Below, piece by piece: positions 1-7,345 of a stretch of DNA of 35,238 nucleotides (its first letter is position 1; the number at the start of each line of letters is the position of its first letter). The stretch is from Egerieenecus sp048201975 (GTDB lineage: Bacteria; Bacillota; Clostridia; Christensenellales; Aristaeellaceae): assembly GCA_048201975.1 (NCBI GenBank), contig DBFBGQ010000111.1, positions 1 through 35,238 of the forward strand, read 5' to 3'. The translations under genes and the position numbers were made by a program. The notes under the pieces are model-generated. The model saw only the letters and a program-made list of their open reading frames with translations, had not been told where the DNA came from and made no database searches.

Positions 1-52
1 TTGCATGAAAAACAGCGGTCGCAAAGCGACTTGGCTTTTCAAAAGAAAAGCC
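1..52. repeat. 52-bp exact direct repeat, left copy
   Basis: The first 52 bases are identical to bases 35187-35238. The repeat begins TTGCATGAAAAACAGCGG. It carries one arm of a larger hairpin (complete only in the right copy), a small hairpin GTCGC-AAA-GCGAC (18-30) and most of a 10-bp perfect hairpin (31-54, TTGGCTTTTC, loop AAAA). Because both copies run to a window edge, the true repeat may be longer. The likeliest explanation is an interspersed intergenic repeat at which an assembly stopped; terminal overlap of a circular contig is possible but unlikely given the chromosomal gene content. Confidence 0.95.
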
Positions 53-115
53 AACCGTTCGCCGGCGGAGCCGGCTTACACGAATGAAAGTCGAAGGGGC
101 TGCGGCCCCTCCGAC
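18..115. repeat. Chain of four intergenic hairpins
   Basis: Four inverted repeats follow one another: 18-22/26-30 (5 bp), 31-40/45-54 (10 bp perfect, loop AAAA), 61-66/70-75 (GCCGGC, 6 bp) and 90-100/105-115 (11 bp with one A-C mismatch). On the minus strand that mismatch reads as a G-U wobble, so the RNA form may be minus-strand. I see no gene here. The function is unknown: a mobile intergenic repeat, a structured RNA, or stacked 3' ends of an upstream transcript. Confidence 0.7.
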
Positions 116-142
116 GCCTCTAAGGGTTTTTTGACAGTCTGG

Positions 143-174
143 GCGGAGTCCCCGGTAGGGGGCTCCGCTTTTTT
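143..174 (+). terminator. Rho-independent terminator of an upstream gene
   Basis: An 11-bp stem (143-153 with 158-168, one G-U pair, loop GGTA) is followed by six T (169-174). It is oriented on the + strand just before the recD2 promoter, so it should end a transcript that starts left of the window. Confidence 0.85.
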
Positions 175-204
175 GCAGAAGCCGCCGGGGCGGCGGGCGC
201 GCTA

Positions 205-233
205 TTTACCCGCTGGGGGCCATGTGGTATAAT
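205..233 (+). promoter_or_regulatory. Predicted sigma-A promoter of recD2
   Basis: The -35 is TTTACC (205-210), the spacer is 17 bases, and the -10 is a perfect TATAAT (228-233). The start codon at 265 lies about 25 bases past the predicted transcription start. No other element is seen in the short leader. Confidence 0.65.
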
Positions 234-264
234 AAGGCGATTTTTTGTGTGGGGAGGCTGGGGC

Positions 265-2499
265 ATGGAGCAGGTGGAGGCCACCGTGCGGGAGACCATT
301 TACCGCAACGAGGAAAACGGCTACTCGGTGGTTCAGTGCAAGGGCGACCGGCGGAGCTTCGCCGTGGTGGGGATATTGCCGGAGCTGACCAGCGGCGAAC
401 GGATCACCCTCTCGGGCGAATGGACGGAGCACCCGCAGTATGGGCCCCAGTTCAAGGCAACCGCCTGCCAGATCCATCAGCCCACCAGCCTGCTGGGCAT
501 CGAGCGCTACCTGGGCAGCGGGCTGATCCGCGGGGTGGGACCGTCCACGGCCAGGCAGATTGTTCAGCGCTTCGGCATGGAGACGCTGGAGGTGCTCAGC
601 GAGCACCCGGAGCGCCTCCAGGAGGTTCCCGGCATGGGGCGGAAGCGCTGGAAGCAAATCGCCGAGAGCTTCCAGGAGCAGCAGACGGCTCGGGAGGCCA
701 TGATCTTTTTGCAGAGCTACGGCATCCCCGCCAAGCTGTCGGTAAAGATCAGCCGCCTGTATGGGGACCGTGCGCCGGAGGTCATCCGCAGCAATCCCTA
801 CCGCCTGGTGGAGGACCTGGAGGGCGTGGGCTTCCTCACCGCCGACCGCATCGCCGCCACCCTGGGCATTGCCCCGGACAGCGAATTCCGTCTGCAGGCG
901 GCGCTGAAATATCTCCTGCGGGACGCGGCGGCAACGGCGGGGCATGTGTATCTGCCCCAGGGGGAGCTGGCCCGGCGCTGCGCCCAGCTGCTCCGCGTGG
1001 AGGAAGCGCTGGTGCTCCGACAACTGCAGGCGCTGATGCTCCGCCGGGAGCTGGTTGCCGGCGGCTCCCAGGAGGAGCCCACGGTCTACCTGCCCCAGTA
1101 CGACGCGGCGGAGCGGGAGGTAGCCCAGCGGCTGATGGAGCTCATGGCCGCCCTGGCGCCTCAGCAGCGCCTGGGAGTGGAGCTGGAGATCGACCGCTTT
1201 GAAAAGGAGCGGAACATCCACTTCAGCGCCAAGCAGCGGCAAGCCATCGCCGCGGCCCTGGAGCAGGGCGTGCTGGTGATCACCGGCGGGCCGGGCACCG
1301 GCAAAACCACGCTGATCAACTGCATGATCCGCCTGTTGGCCCGTGAGGGTGAAGTGGTGCTCTGCGCGCCCACGGGCCGCGCCGCCAAGCGCATGACCGA
1401 AGCCACCGGCTTTGAGGCCAAGACCATCCATCGCCTGTTGGAATACGGCGGGGATACGGACACATTTCACCGCAACCAGGAGGACCCCATTGAGGGGGAT
1501 TGCCTGATTGTGGACGAGTGCTCCATGGTGGACCTGATGCTCATGCGGGCGCTGCTGCGCGCCCTGGAGCCGGGTACGCGGTTGATCCTGGTGGGGGACG
1601 CGGACCAGCTGCCCTCGGTGGGCGCGGGGAACGTGCTGGGGGACATCCTGCAAAGCGGCGCGATTCCCTCGGTGCGGCTGACGGATATCTTCCGCCAGGA
1701 GGGAGAAAGCCGGATTGTGGTCAACGCACACCGGGTGAATCAGGGGGAAATGCCCCTGCTCAACGAGAAGCACACGGACTTTTTCTTTGAGCGGCAGGAC
1801 CGCTTCGCCCAGGCCGCGCAGAGCATTGTGGCCCTGGTAACCCATCGGTTGCCGGGCTTCCTGGGCTATGAAGAAGCGGAGCGGCGAAACCTGTCCATGC
1901 GCAACATACAGGTGCTTGCTCCCGCCAAGAAGGGCGAGTGCGGCGTCGCCGCCCTGAACCGTGCCCTTCAGGAGGCGCTAAACCCCGCCGACAGCGGCAA
2001 GCCCTCCCTGACCTGGGGGGAGAACGTGTTCCGCCTGGGGGACAAGGTGATCCAGATGAAGAACGACTATCAACTGGAATGGCGGCGGAAAACCCCCGCA
2101 GGCTGGGAGGACGGCGAAGGGGTGTTTAACGGCGACGTGGGCTTTATCACCGCCGTGGACGTGGAGGAGCACAGCCTCACGGTGTGCTTTGACGAGGAGA
2201 AGGAGGCGGTGTACGCTTCCGCGCAGCTGGAAAACCTGGAATTGGCCTATTGCCTTTCGGTGCACAAGAGCCAGGGCAGCGAATTCCCGGTGGTGGTGAT
2301 GCCGGTGGTGGGTGGACCGCCCATGCTGCTCACCCGCAACCTGTTCTACACAGCGCTGACACGGGCCCGGCGGCTGGTGGTGCTGGTGGGCCGGGAGGAG
2401 GTGGTGCGCGCCATGGTGGAGAACGACCACATTCTGCGCCGGTACACCACCCTGAGCCAGCGCCTGACGGCCTTGGCCGGGCTGCTGCCCGCGGGCTAA
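265..2499 (+). CDS. recD2: RecD2-like ATP-dependent DNA helicase
   Basis: A 744-residue superfamily 1B 5'-3' helicase of the RecD2 type, which acts in DNA repair without RecBC. The N-terminal third matches the RecD2 OB/helix-hairpin-helix region, including GMGRKRWKQIAESF. The Walker A motif GGPGTGKTT is at residues 341-349 and Walker B (IVDECSM) is near 417, with Cys where DEAS is usual. Further helicase motifs follow: GDADQLPSVGAGNVL, the FRQ motif, and YCLSVHKSQGSEFP with YTALTRAR near the end. The ATG at 265 is chosen because GGGGAGG (251-257) lies 7 bases before it; an in-frame GTG at 247 has no ribosome site. Length fits the family. A comF-like gene follows 22 bases later, probably co-transcribed. 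The call is secure; the exact repair role is inferred from the family. Confidence 0.93.
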   Translation: MEQVEATVRETIYRNEENGYSVVQCKGDRRSFAVVGILPELTSGERITLSGEWTEHPQYGPQFKATACQIHQPTSLLGIERYLGSGLIRGVGPSTARQIVQRFGMETLEVLSEHPERLQEVPGMGRKRWKQIAESFQEQQTAREAMIFLQSYGIPAKLSVKISRLYGDRAPEVIRSNPYRLVEDLEGVGFLTADRIAATLGIAPDSEFRLQAALKYLLRDAAATAGHVYLPQGELARRCAQLLRVEEALVLRQLQALMLRRELVAGGSQEEPTVYLPQYDAAEREVAQRLMELMAALAPQQRLGVELEIDRFEKERNIHFSAKQRQAIAAALEQGVLVITGGPGTGKTTLINCMIRLLAREGEVVLCAPTGRAAKRMTEATGFEAKTIHRLLEYGGDTDTFHRNQEDPIEGDCLIVDECSMVDLMLMRALLRALEPGTRLILVGDADQLPSVGAGNVLGDILQSGAIPSVRLTDIFRQEGESRIVVNAHRVNQGEMPLLNEKHTDFFFERQDRFAQAAQSIVALVTHRLPGFLGYEEAERRNLSMRNIQVLAPAKKGECGVAALNRALQEALNPADSGKPSLTWGENVFRLGDKVIQMKNDYQLEWRRKTPAGWEDGEGVFNGDVGFITAVDVEEHSLTVCFDEEKEAVYASAQLENLELAYCLSVHKSQGSEFPVVVMPVVGGPPMLLTRNLFYTALTRARRLVVLVGREEVVRAMVENDHILRRYTTLSQRLTALAGLLPAG

Positions 2500-2521
2500 G
2501 CTCGGGGAGGAGGGAGCGTTG

Positions 2522-3223
2522 ATGGTCTGGGAGGCTGTGGCGGCCTGGCTGCGCCGTCTGGGGACGGGGCTCCGGGAGATCCTGTGGCCCATGGGCCGCA
2601 CCTGCATGCTGTGCAACTGCGCCACCCGTCAGCAAAGCCTTTGCCCCAAGTGCATGGAGCGGCTGGAGGACAGCCGGCTGCCGCTGGTCTACCAGCAGCC
2701 GGGTATAACGGAGGCGGACGCCCTGTGCGCGGCCTTTGCCTATGAGGATGCGGCCAAGCGCCTGGTGTGGGAATTGAAGTTCGGCGCGCTGGAGGAGGCG
2801 GGCGTAGTGCTGGGGTGGCGTCTGGCGGCGGCGCTGCAGGCCCGCGGGCTGGAGGCCGACCTGGTCACCTGGGTGCCCATGCCGGATCAGCGCCGCCGGG
2901 AACGGGGCATCGACCACGCCCGGTGCCTGGCGGAGCAGCTGGCGCAGGCGTTGGCATGGCCTTGCGCGGCTACGCTGGCCCGCCGGGACGAGGACGCGGT
3001 GCTGCAGCACACCCTCTCCAGGGAGGAGCGGCTGCTCCATGCAGGCGATGCGTTTTGCCCGGCCATGGAAGCGCCGGCGCTGGATGGCTTGCGGGTGCTG
3101 CTGGTGGACGACGTGCTGACCACCGGAGCCACCGCGGCGGCCTGCGTCCGGGAACTGCGCGCCATGGGCGCCCGGGAGGTTTACGTGGCCACAGCCTGCC
3201 GCACCATGCGCGCGGGCGACTGA
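2522..3223 (+). CDS. comF: ComF-family phosphoribosyltransferase-like protein
   Basis: A 233-residue protein of the ComF/GntX family. It has an N-terminal zinc-ribbon-like cluster (Cys28, 31, 33, 41, 44) and a C-terminal type I phosphoribosyltransferase fold with the PRPP loop VDDVLTTGA at 195-203. ComF is required for DNA uptake in competent cells, but family members occur widely in non-competent bacteria and the substrate is unknown. The ATG at 2522 is preferred over a TTG one codon earlier; the GGGGAGGAGGG ribosome site ends about 8 bases upstream. The gene follows recD2 closely, a pairing compatible with a DNA-processing role. No other competence genes are in the window, so the competence link is only family knowledge. 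Confidence 0.88.
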   Translation: MVWEAVAAWLRRLGTGLREILWPMGRTCMLCNCATRQQSLCPKCMERLEDSRLPLVYQQPGITEADALCAAFAYEDAAKRLVWELKFGALEEAGVVLGWRLAAALQARGLEADLVTWVPMPDQRRRERGIDHARCLAEQLAQALAWPCAATLARRDEDAVLQHTLSREERLLHAGDAFCPAMEAPALDGLRVLLVDDVLTTGATAAACVRELRAMGAREVYVATACRTMRAGD

Positions 3224-3328
3224 CGCTCCCTGCGGCGCCTCTCGCATATCCCGCGGAACGGGAGAACATACTATACGCAAGATTTACCGCCAAGAAGCAT
3301 TGCTGAACAAGAACGAGGAGGTACCTCC

Positions 3329-3850
3329 ATGATCGAGGGACGGCTTGTACGCCTGCGGGCTTTTGAGCATACCGACCTGGACGCCAACCATGCCTTTGTG
3401 AACGATTACGATACCTTGCGGGATATGCTGGCGGGAATGCCGCTGCCCGCCTCCTACGAGGACGAGCGCCGGTGGCTGGAGCAGCAGAGCAGCTATACCC
3501 GGGGGGAGTACCAGTTCGCGGTGGAGGACGGCGGAGGCGATTTGGTGGGCCGGTGCGGCTTGACCCGGGTGGATTGGAAAAACCGCCTGGGGGAAATCGG
3601 CATGATGATCGGCGCGCCCTACCGGGGAAGGGGCTATGGCACCGAAGCCCTGGGACTGCTGTGCGACTTCGCCTTTTCCGAGATGAATCTGCATAAGCTG
3701 AAGGTGAGCGTCTTCGCGTTCAACGCCGCGGCCATCCGCTGCTATGAAAAAAACGGCTTTCAGCGGGAGGGCCTGCTGCGGGGGGAGATCTTCCGCCGGG
3801 GGGCGTATCAGGATGTGGTGGAGCTGGCGCGGCTGGCTCCGGAGGCGTGA
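3329..3850 (+). CDS. GNAT-family N-acetyltransferase (RimJ/RimL-like)
   Basis: A 173-residue protein with the full GNAT fold. The start MIEGRLVRLRAFEHTDL is typical of the RimJ/RimL/SpeG branch. The acetyl-CoA loop RGRGYGTEAL is at 99-108, and the family ending NAAAIRCYEKNGFQREG follows. It should move an acetyl group from acetyl-CoA to an amine: a protein N-terminus, a polyamine or a small molecule; the substrate cannot be told. The ribosome site GAGGAGG sits inside a perfect 12-bp palindrome (GGAGGTACCTCC) directly before the ATG. The gap after comF (105 bases) has no convincing promoter; a weak hairpin with arms TCCCG/CGGGA lacks a T-tract. Confidence 0.85.
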   Translation: MIEGRLVRLRAFEHTDLDANHAFVNDYDTLRDMLAGMPLPASYEDERRWLEQQSSYTRGEYQFAVEDGGGDLVGRCGLTRVDWKNRLGEIGMMIGAPYRGRGYGTEALGLLCDFAFSEMNLHKLKVSVFAFNAAAIRCYEKNGFQREGLLRGEIFRRGAYQDVVELARLAPEA

Positions 3851-3896
3851 GGCGCGGGCGGATTTGCTTTTCTTGTGACTTTTTCCGGGAGGCGGA

Positions 3897-3925
3897 TTGA
3901 CTTTTGCCCCAACGGCTTGTATCAT
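3897..3925 (+). promoter_or_regulatory. Predicted sigma-A promoter of the aspartokinase gene
   Basis: TTGACT (3897-3902), a 17-base spacer, then TATCAT (3920-3925). The predicted start near 3932 leaves a leader of about 40 bases. That is too short for a lysine riboswitch or T-box, so control is probably allosteric. Confidence 0.75.
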
Positions 3926-3972
3926 GTACTTCGTTTACCTGTATCCTGGAAGAAACGTGGGAGGGAAATCCC

Positions 3973-5289
3973 GTGAAGAAGATCGTCACCAAGTTCGGCG
4001 GCAGTTCCCTGGCGGACGCGGAGCAGTTTGCCAAGGTCCGGCGCATTCTGTCCCTGGACCCCGGCCGGCGGTATGTGGTTCCGTCCGCTCCCGGCCGCCG
4101 CTTTCAAGGGGATGACAAGGTCACCGACCTGCTCTACCTGTGCCACCGGCAGGCCGCTGCCGGGGAGGACTACCAGGGTACCTTCGATAAAATCGCCGCC
4201 CGGTACATGGATATCGCCGAGGAGCTTCACCTGGGGCTGGACCTGGGCGAGGCGCTGGACCAGGTGGAGGCGGGCATCGGCGGAGGCGCCAGCGCGGACT
4301 GGTGCGCCAGCCGGGGCGAATACCTCAGTGGCCTGCTGCTGGCGGATTACCTGGGGTGGCGCTTTCTGGACCCCGTTCGAGGCATATTCTTTGACGAAAG
4401 GGGCCGCTTTGATGCGGAGCGCACCCAGCGGGAGCTCTCCGCGCTGCTGGCGGACGGGGAGCCCACGGTGGTGCCCGGCTTTTTCGGCAGCCTGCCGGAC
4501 GGACAGGTGCATACCTTCAGCCGCGGGGGCAGCGACGTGACCGGCTCCATCGTGGCTCGGGCCGCGGGCGCGGACATGTATGAAAACTGGACGGACGTTT
4601 CCGGCTTTCTCACCGCCGATCCCCGGGTGGTGGAAAACCCCCGGGAGATCCGTTCCATCACCTACAAGGAGCTGCGGGAGCTGAGCTACATGGGCGCTTC
4701 CGTGCTACACGAGGACGCTATGTTCCCGGTGCATCGGGCGGGCATTCCCACCAACATCCGCAACACCAACTGCCCGGACCATCCCGGAACGCTGATCAGC
4801 CTGGATATGCCCAAGGAGACGGATACCCCCACCATCACCGGCATTGCGGGCCGCAAGGGGTTCAGCGTCATCTTTGTGGAAAAGGCCATGATGAACAGCG
4901 AATTGGGCTTTGGCCGCAAGGTGCTTTCCGTGCTGGAGGAGGCGGGCATTTCCTTCGAGCATCTGCCCACGGGCATTGACACCATGAGCGTGGTGGTTGC
5001 CGGGGACGCCCTGGCGCCCCATCGGGAGGAAGTGCTGCACCGCATCATGGAGCAGGTGGAGCCGGACGCGCTCACCGTCCATGACAACATGTCGCTGATT
5101 GCCACGGTGGGCCGGGGCATGGTGCACAACTGCGGCACGGCTGCGCGGCTGTTCTCCTCCATGTCCCGGGCGGGGATCAACGTGCGCATGATCGACCAGG
5201 GCTCCAGCGAATTGTCCATCATCGTGGGTGTGGATGACAAGGACTTTGAAAGCACCATCCGCGCCATTTACGGGGAATTTGTCAAGTGA
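3973..5289 (+). CDS. lysC: Aspartate kinase (aspartokinase)
   Basis: A 438-residue monofunctional aspartokinase. It makes 4-phospho-L-aspartate from aspartate and ATP, the first step toward lysine, threonine, methionine and diaminopimelate. The nucleotide/aspartate loop KFGGSSL is at residues 7-13, followed by VVPSAPGRR. The catalytic core includes GFFGSLPDGQVHTFSRGGSDVTGS. Two C-terminal ACT domains (about 300-438) suggest feedback by an end-product amino acid; which one is not readable from sequence. The GTG at 3973 fits KKIVTKFGG as the family N-terminus, and GTGGGAGGG precedes it; the frame continues upstream but without family similarity. It has its own promoter and a terminator at 5301-5343. 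Its pathway partner, homoserine dehydrogenase, is at 21682-22959. The gene symbol is by family only. Confidence 0.95.
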   Translation: MKKIVTKFGGSSLADAEQFAKVRRILSLDPGRRYVVPSAPGRRFQGDDKVTDLLYLCHRQAAAGEDYQGTFDKIAARYMDIAEELHLGLDLGEALDQVEAGIGGGASADWCASRGEYLSGLLLADYLGWRFLDPVRGIFFDERGRFDAERTQRELSALLADGEPTVVPGFFGSLPDGQVHTFSRGGSDVTGSIVARAAGADMYENWTDVSGFLTADPRVVENPREIRSITYKELRELSYMGASVLHEDAMFPVHRAGIPTNIRNTNCPDHPGTLISLDMPKETDTPTITGIAGRKGFSVIFVEKAMMNSELGFGRKVLSVLEEAGISFEHLPTGIDTMSVVVAGDALAPHREEVLHRIMEQVEPDALTVHDNMSLIATVGRGMVHNCGTAARLFSSMSRAGINVRMIDQGSSELSIIVGVDDKDFESTIRAIYGEFVK

Positions 5290-5300
5290 ATCTCTGGCAT

Positions 5301-5343
5301 GGGAGTGCGAAGGCCGTCGCGGGTTCGCACTTCCCTGTTTTTC
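5301..5343 (+). terminator. Terminator of the aspartokinase gene
   Basis: GGGAGTGCGAA (5301-5311) pairs with TTCGCACTTCCC (5324-5335) with one bulged base, followed by TGTTTTT. It lies 11 bases after the stop codon and should isolate the gene from the next transcription unit. Confidence 0.85.
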
Positions 5344-5386
5344 TGTATCCGGGCGTGGAAACTTTACGAAAGAGGGCGCGGTTTTC

Positions 5387-6148
5387 ATGGCGCTGACCTG
5401 GCAAATGTTTGCGATCATCTGCCCGCTGTGCTTCCTGGCGGGCTTTGTGGACAGCGTGGCGGGGGGCGGCGGGTTGATCAGCCTGCCGGCCTATTATCTG
5501 GCGGGGCTTTCCCCGGTGATAGCGGCGGGCACCAACAAGCTCTCCGCCTGCCTGGGCACGGTGGCGGCCTCCGGGCGCTTTATGGCTGGGCATCGGGTGG
5601 ATATGCGGGTGGCGCTGCTGGCGGCCCTGGGGGCATTCCCCGGGAGCTGGATGGGCGCGGCGGTGCTCCAGTCCATTCCGGAGAATACCGTGCGGGTGAT
5701 GATGATCGCGGCCATCCCCCTGGTGGCGGCGGTGGTGCTGCGCCGGAACAAGGACATGGTGGGCAAGGCGCTGGCCCGGGGGCGGTGGCGGCTGCCCGCC
5801 GCCTTTGCCATCGGGCTGCTGGTGGGCTTTTACGACGGGCTGGTGGGCCCGGGGACGGGCACGTTCCTGATTCTGCTGTTCACCATGGTGCTGGGGCTGC
5901 ACGCGGTGCTGGCCAGCGGCACGGCCAAGCTGGTCAACCTGGCAAGCAACGCCGCCGCGCTGATCGCCATGGTGCTTTCGGGCAACGTGCTTTTCGGGTT
6001 GGGCATACCGGCGGCGGCCTGCGCGGTGGCAGGCAACCTGCTGGGAGCCTCCATGACGCTGAAAAAGGGCGTGGGGTTCATCCGCTGGATGATGCTGGCG
6101 GTGCTGGCCCTGCTGCTTGCAAAAATGGTGGCGGATGTGGTAATATAA
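5387..6148 (+). CDS. TSUP-family (TauE/SafE) membrane transporter
   Basis: A 253-residue membrane protein with about eight hydrophobic helices. It carries both halves of the TSUP fold: FVDSVAGGGGLISLP near the N-terminus and FYDGLVGPGTGTFLILLF at mid-protein, the duplicated glycine-rich motif of the TauE/SafE family (PF01925). Family members export or import small anions such as sulfite, sulfoacetate or other organosulfur compounds; the substrate here is not predictable. The start at 5387 has only a modest ribosome site (AGAGGG). The anti-sigma-like gene follows 29 bases later, so it may be the first gene of the sigma/ylm transcription unit, although a functional link is not evident. Confidence 0.9.
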   Translation: MALTWQMFAIICPLCFLAGFVDSVAGGGGLISLPAYYLAGLSPVIAAGTNKLSACLGTVAASGRFMAGHRVDMRVALLAALGAFPGSWMGAAVLQSIPENTVRVMMIAAIPLVAAVVLRRNKDMVGKALARGRWRLPAAFAIGLLVGFYDGLVGPGTGTFLILLFTMVLGLHAVLASGTAKLVNLASNAAALIAMVLSGNVLFGLGIPAAACAVAGNLLGASMTLKKGVGFIRWMMLAVLALLLAKMVADVVI

Positions 6149-6177
6149 TGCATCAGCAAGGAAGGAGGCCCTGCCCC

Positions 6178-6564
6178 ATGAACGAGCGCGTAACGCTGAC
6201 GGTGCCGGCGCAGCGGGCGTATGTGCTGGTGATCCGCACCGCCCTGGGCGGCCTGGCGCTGGTCAACGACCTGGACATGGATACCCTGGAGGACCTGCGC
6301 CAGGCGGCGGACGAGGCCTGCGATTGCCTGATGCATCAAGGGGCCTCCGCCAGCAGCCTGCATCTGGAGGCGTGGAGCGATGGCGGCAAGCTGCGGGTGA
6401 CGCTGCAGGCGGAGCTTCAGGGCCAGGGCCAGGGTAGCGCGCCGGAGGAGCTGGAGCTTTCCTGGGCGGTGCTGGAGACGCTGATTCCCGAGGTTTCGCT
6501 CAGCGCGCGCCCGGATGGGCTGGTGGAGCGGGTCGAGTTGGCGGTGCCCAAGGCGCTCGCGTGA
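6178..6564 (+). CDS. Anti-sigma-factor-like protein (RsbW/SpoIIAB type, degenerate ATP site)
   Basis: A 128-residue protein placed 7 bases upstream of a SigB/F/G-type sigma gene, as spoIIAB and rsbW are. The segment DLRQAADEACDCLMHQG aligns with the N-box helix of the GHKL kinase fold (family pattern EAVTNAxxH), but the asparagine is Cys. I also cannot find the DxGxG ATP-lid motif: after LRVTLQAEL comes a Gln/Gly linker instead. It may therefore bind sigma without being a serine kinase, or belong to a divergent branch. No SpoIIAA/RsbV-like antagonist gene is adjacent. The start at 6178 has a strong AAGGAAGGAGG site. The family call rests on context plus weak motifs. Confidence 0.65.
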   Translation: MNERVTLTVPAQRAYVLVIRTALGGLALVNDLDMDTLEDLRQAADEACDCLMHQGASASSLHLEAWSDGGKLRVTLQAELQGQGQGSAPEELELSWAVLETLIPEVSLSARPDGLVERVELAVPKALA

Positions 6565-6571
6565 GGTGGCC

Positions 6572-7321
6572 ATGAATGAAACGTATTTGGCGCCGCTGCT
6601 CAACAGCTACGCCGCCGCGCCTTCCCCCGCCGTGATGGCGGAGCTGGTGGAGGGCTACCTGCCCCTGAGCCGGGCCATCGCGCGGAAGTTTACCGGGCGG
6701 GGCGTGGAACAGGAGGACCTGGAGCAGGTGGCCGCCCTGGCGTTGATGAAGGCCATTGAGCGCTTCCAGCCGGAGCGCGGATTAAAATTCTCCACCTATG
6801 CCACGCCCACCATCGCCGGCGAGGTGCGCAATTATTTACGGGACAAGGGCGGGCTGCTGCGGATGAACCGGGACAGCCGGCTTTTGCTCTTTCGATTGCA
6901 AAAGGTCCGGGACGAGCTGCTCCAGCAGCTGCAGCGGGAGCCTTCCATGCGGGAACTGGCCCGGGCCATGGAGCTGAGCGACGACGAGCTGCTGGCGTTG
7001 TTGGACGCCCGCGCCGCCTCCGAGGTGGTTTCCATGGACAGCGCGGTGGGAGACGAGGCGGACGGAGCTTCCCTGGGGGATTTCCTGGGGGAGACGGAGC
7101 GCGGCTATCAGCGGGTGGAGGACCGGGCGTGGATGGAATGGGTCCTCAGCCAGGTGACGCCCACGGAAAGGCGGCTGCTGGAGCTGCGCTATATGGATCG
7201 CCTGGGCCAGCGGGAAACCGCGGCGCGCCTGGGCGTGAGCCAGATGCAGGTCAGCCGCATGGAGCGGCGCATCCTGGCCCGGCTGCGCCAGAGCGAGGAA
7301 ACCCGGCAGAGCCGCTCCTGA
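6572..7321 (+). CDS. RNA polymerase sigma factor, SigB/SigF/SigG subfamily
   Basis: A 249-residue sigma-70 factor with regions 2, 3 and 4. Region 2 has GVEQEDLEQVAALALMKAIERF and the -10-recognition stretch LKFSTYATPTIAGEVRNYLRD, typical of SigB/F/G. Region 3 contains REPSMRELARAMELSDDEL. Region 4 ends with an HTH, RETAARLGVSQMQVSRMERR. Within this subfamily I cannot separate SigF, SigG and SigB reliably. The gene order (anti-sigma, then sigma) resembles spoIIAB-sigF, while the position upstream of the yggS-sepF-divIVA cluster is that of sigG in B. subtilis. It starts at the ATG at 6572, only 7 bases after the anti-sigma stop, so the two are probably translated together. Confidence 0.88.
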   Translation: MNETYLAPLLNSYAAAPSPAVMAELVEGYLPLSRAIARKFTGRGVEQEDLEQVAALALMKAIERFQPERGLKFSTYATPTIAGEVRNYLRDKGGLLRMNRDSRLLLFRLQKVRDELLQQLQREPSMRELARAMELSDDELLALLDARAASEVVSMDSAVGDEADGASLGDFLGETERGYQRVEDRAWMEWVLSQVTPTERRLLELRYMDRLGQRETAARLGVSQMQVSRMERRILARLRQSEETRQSRS

Positions 7322-7345
7322 TACCCCAGCGCAAGGAGGTTCAAA

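Noticed and set aside
3317..3328. Perfect 12-bp palindrome GGAGGTACCTCC covering the ribosome site of the GNAT gene
   Set aside because: It could hide the ribosome site, but with no loop it cannot form a stable RNA hairpin. Probably chance around the Shine-Dalgarno sequence.
3926..3972. Possible lysine riboswitch or T-box before the aspartokinase gene
   Set aside because: The leader from the predicted start is only about 40 bases, too short for either.
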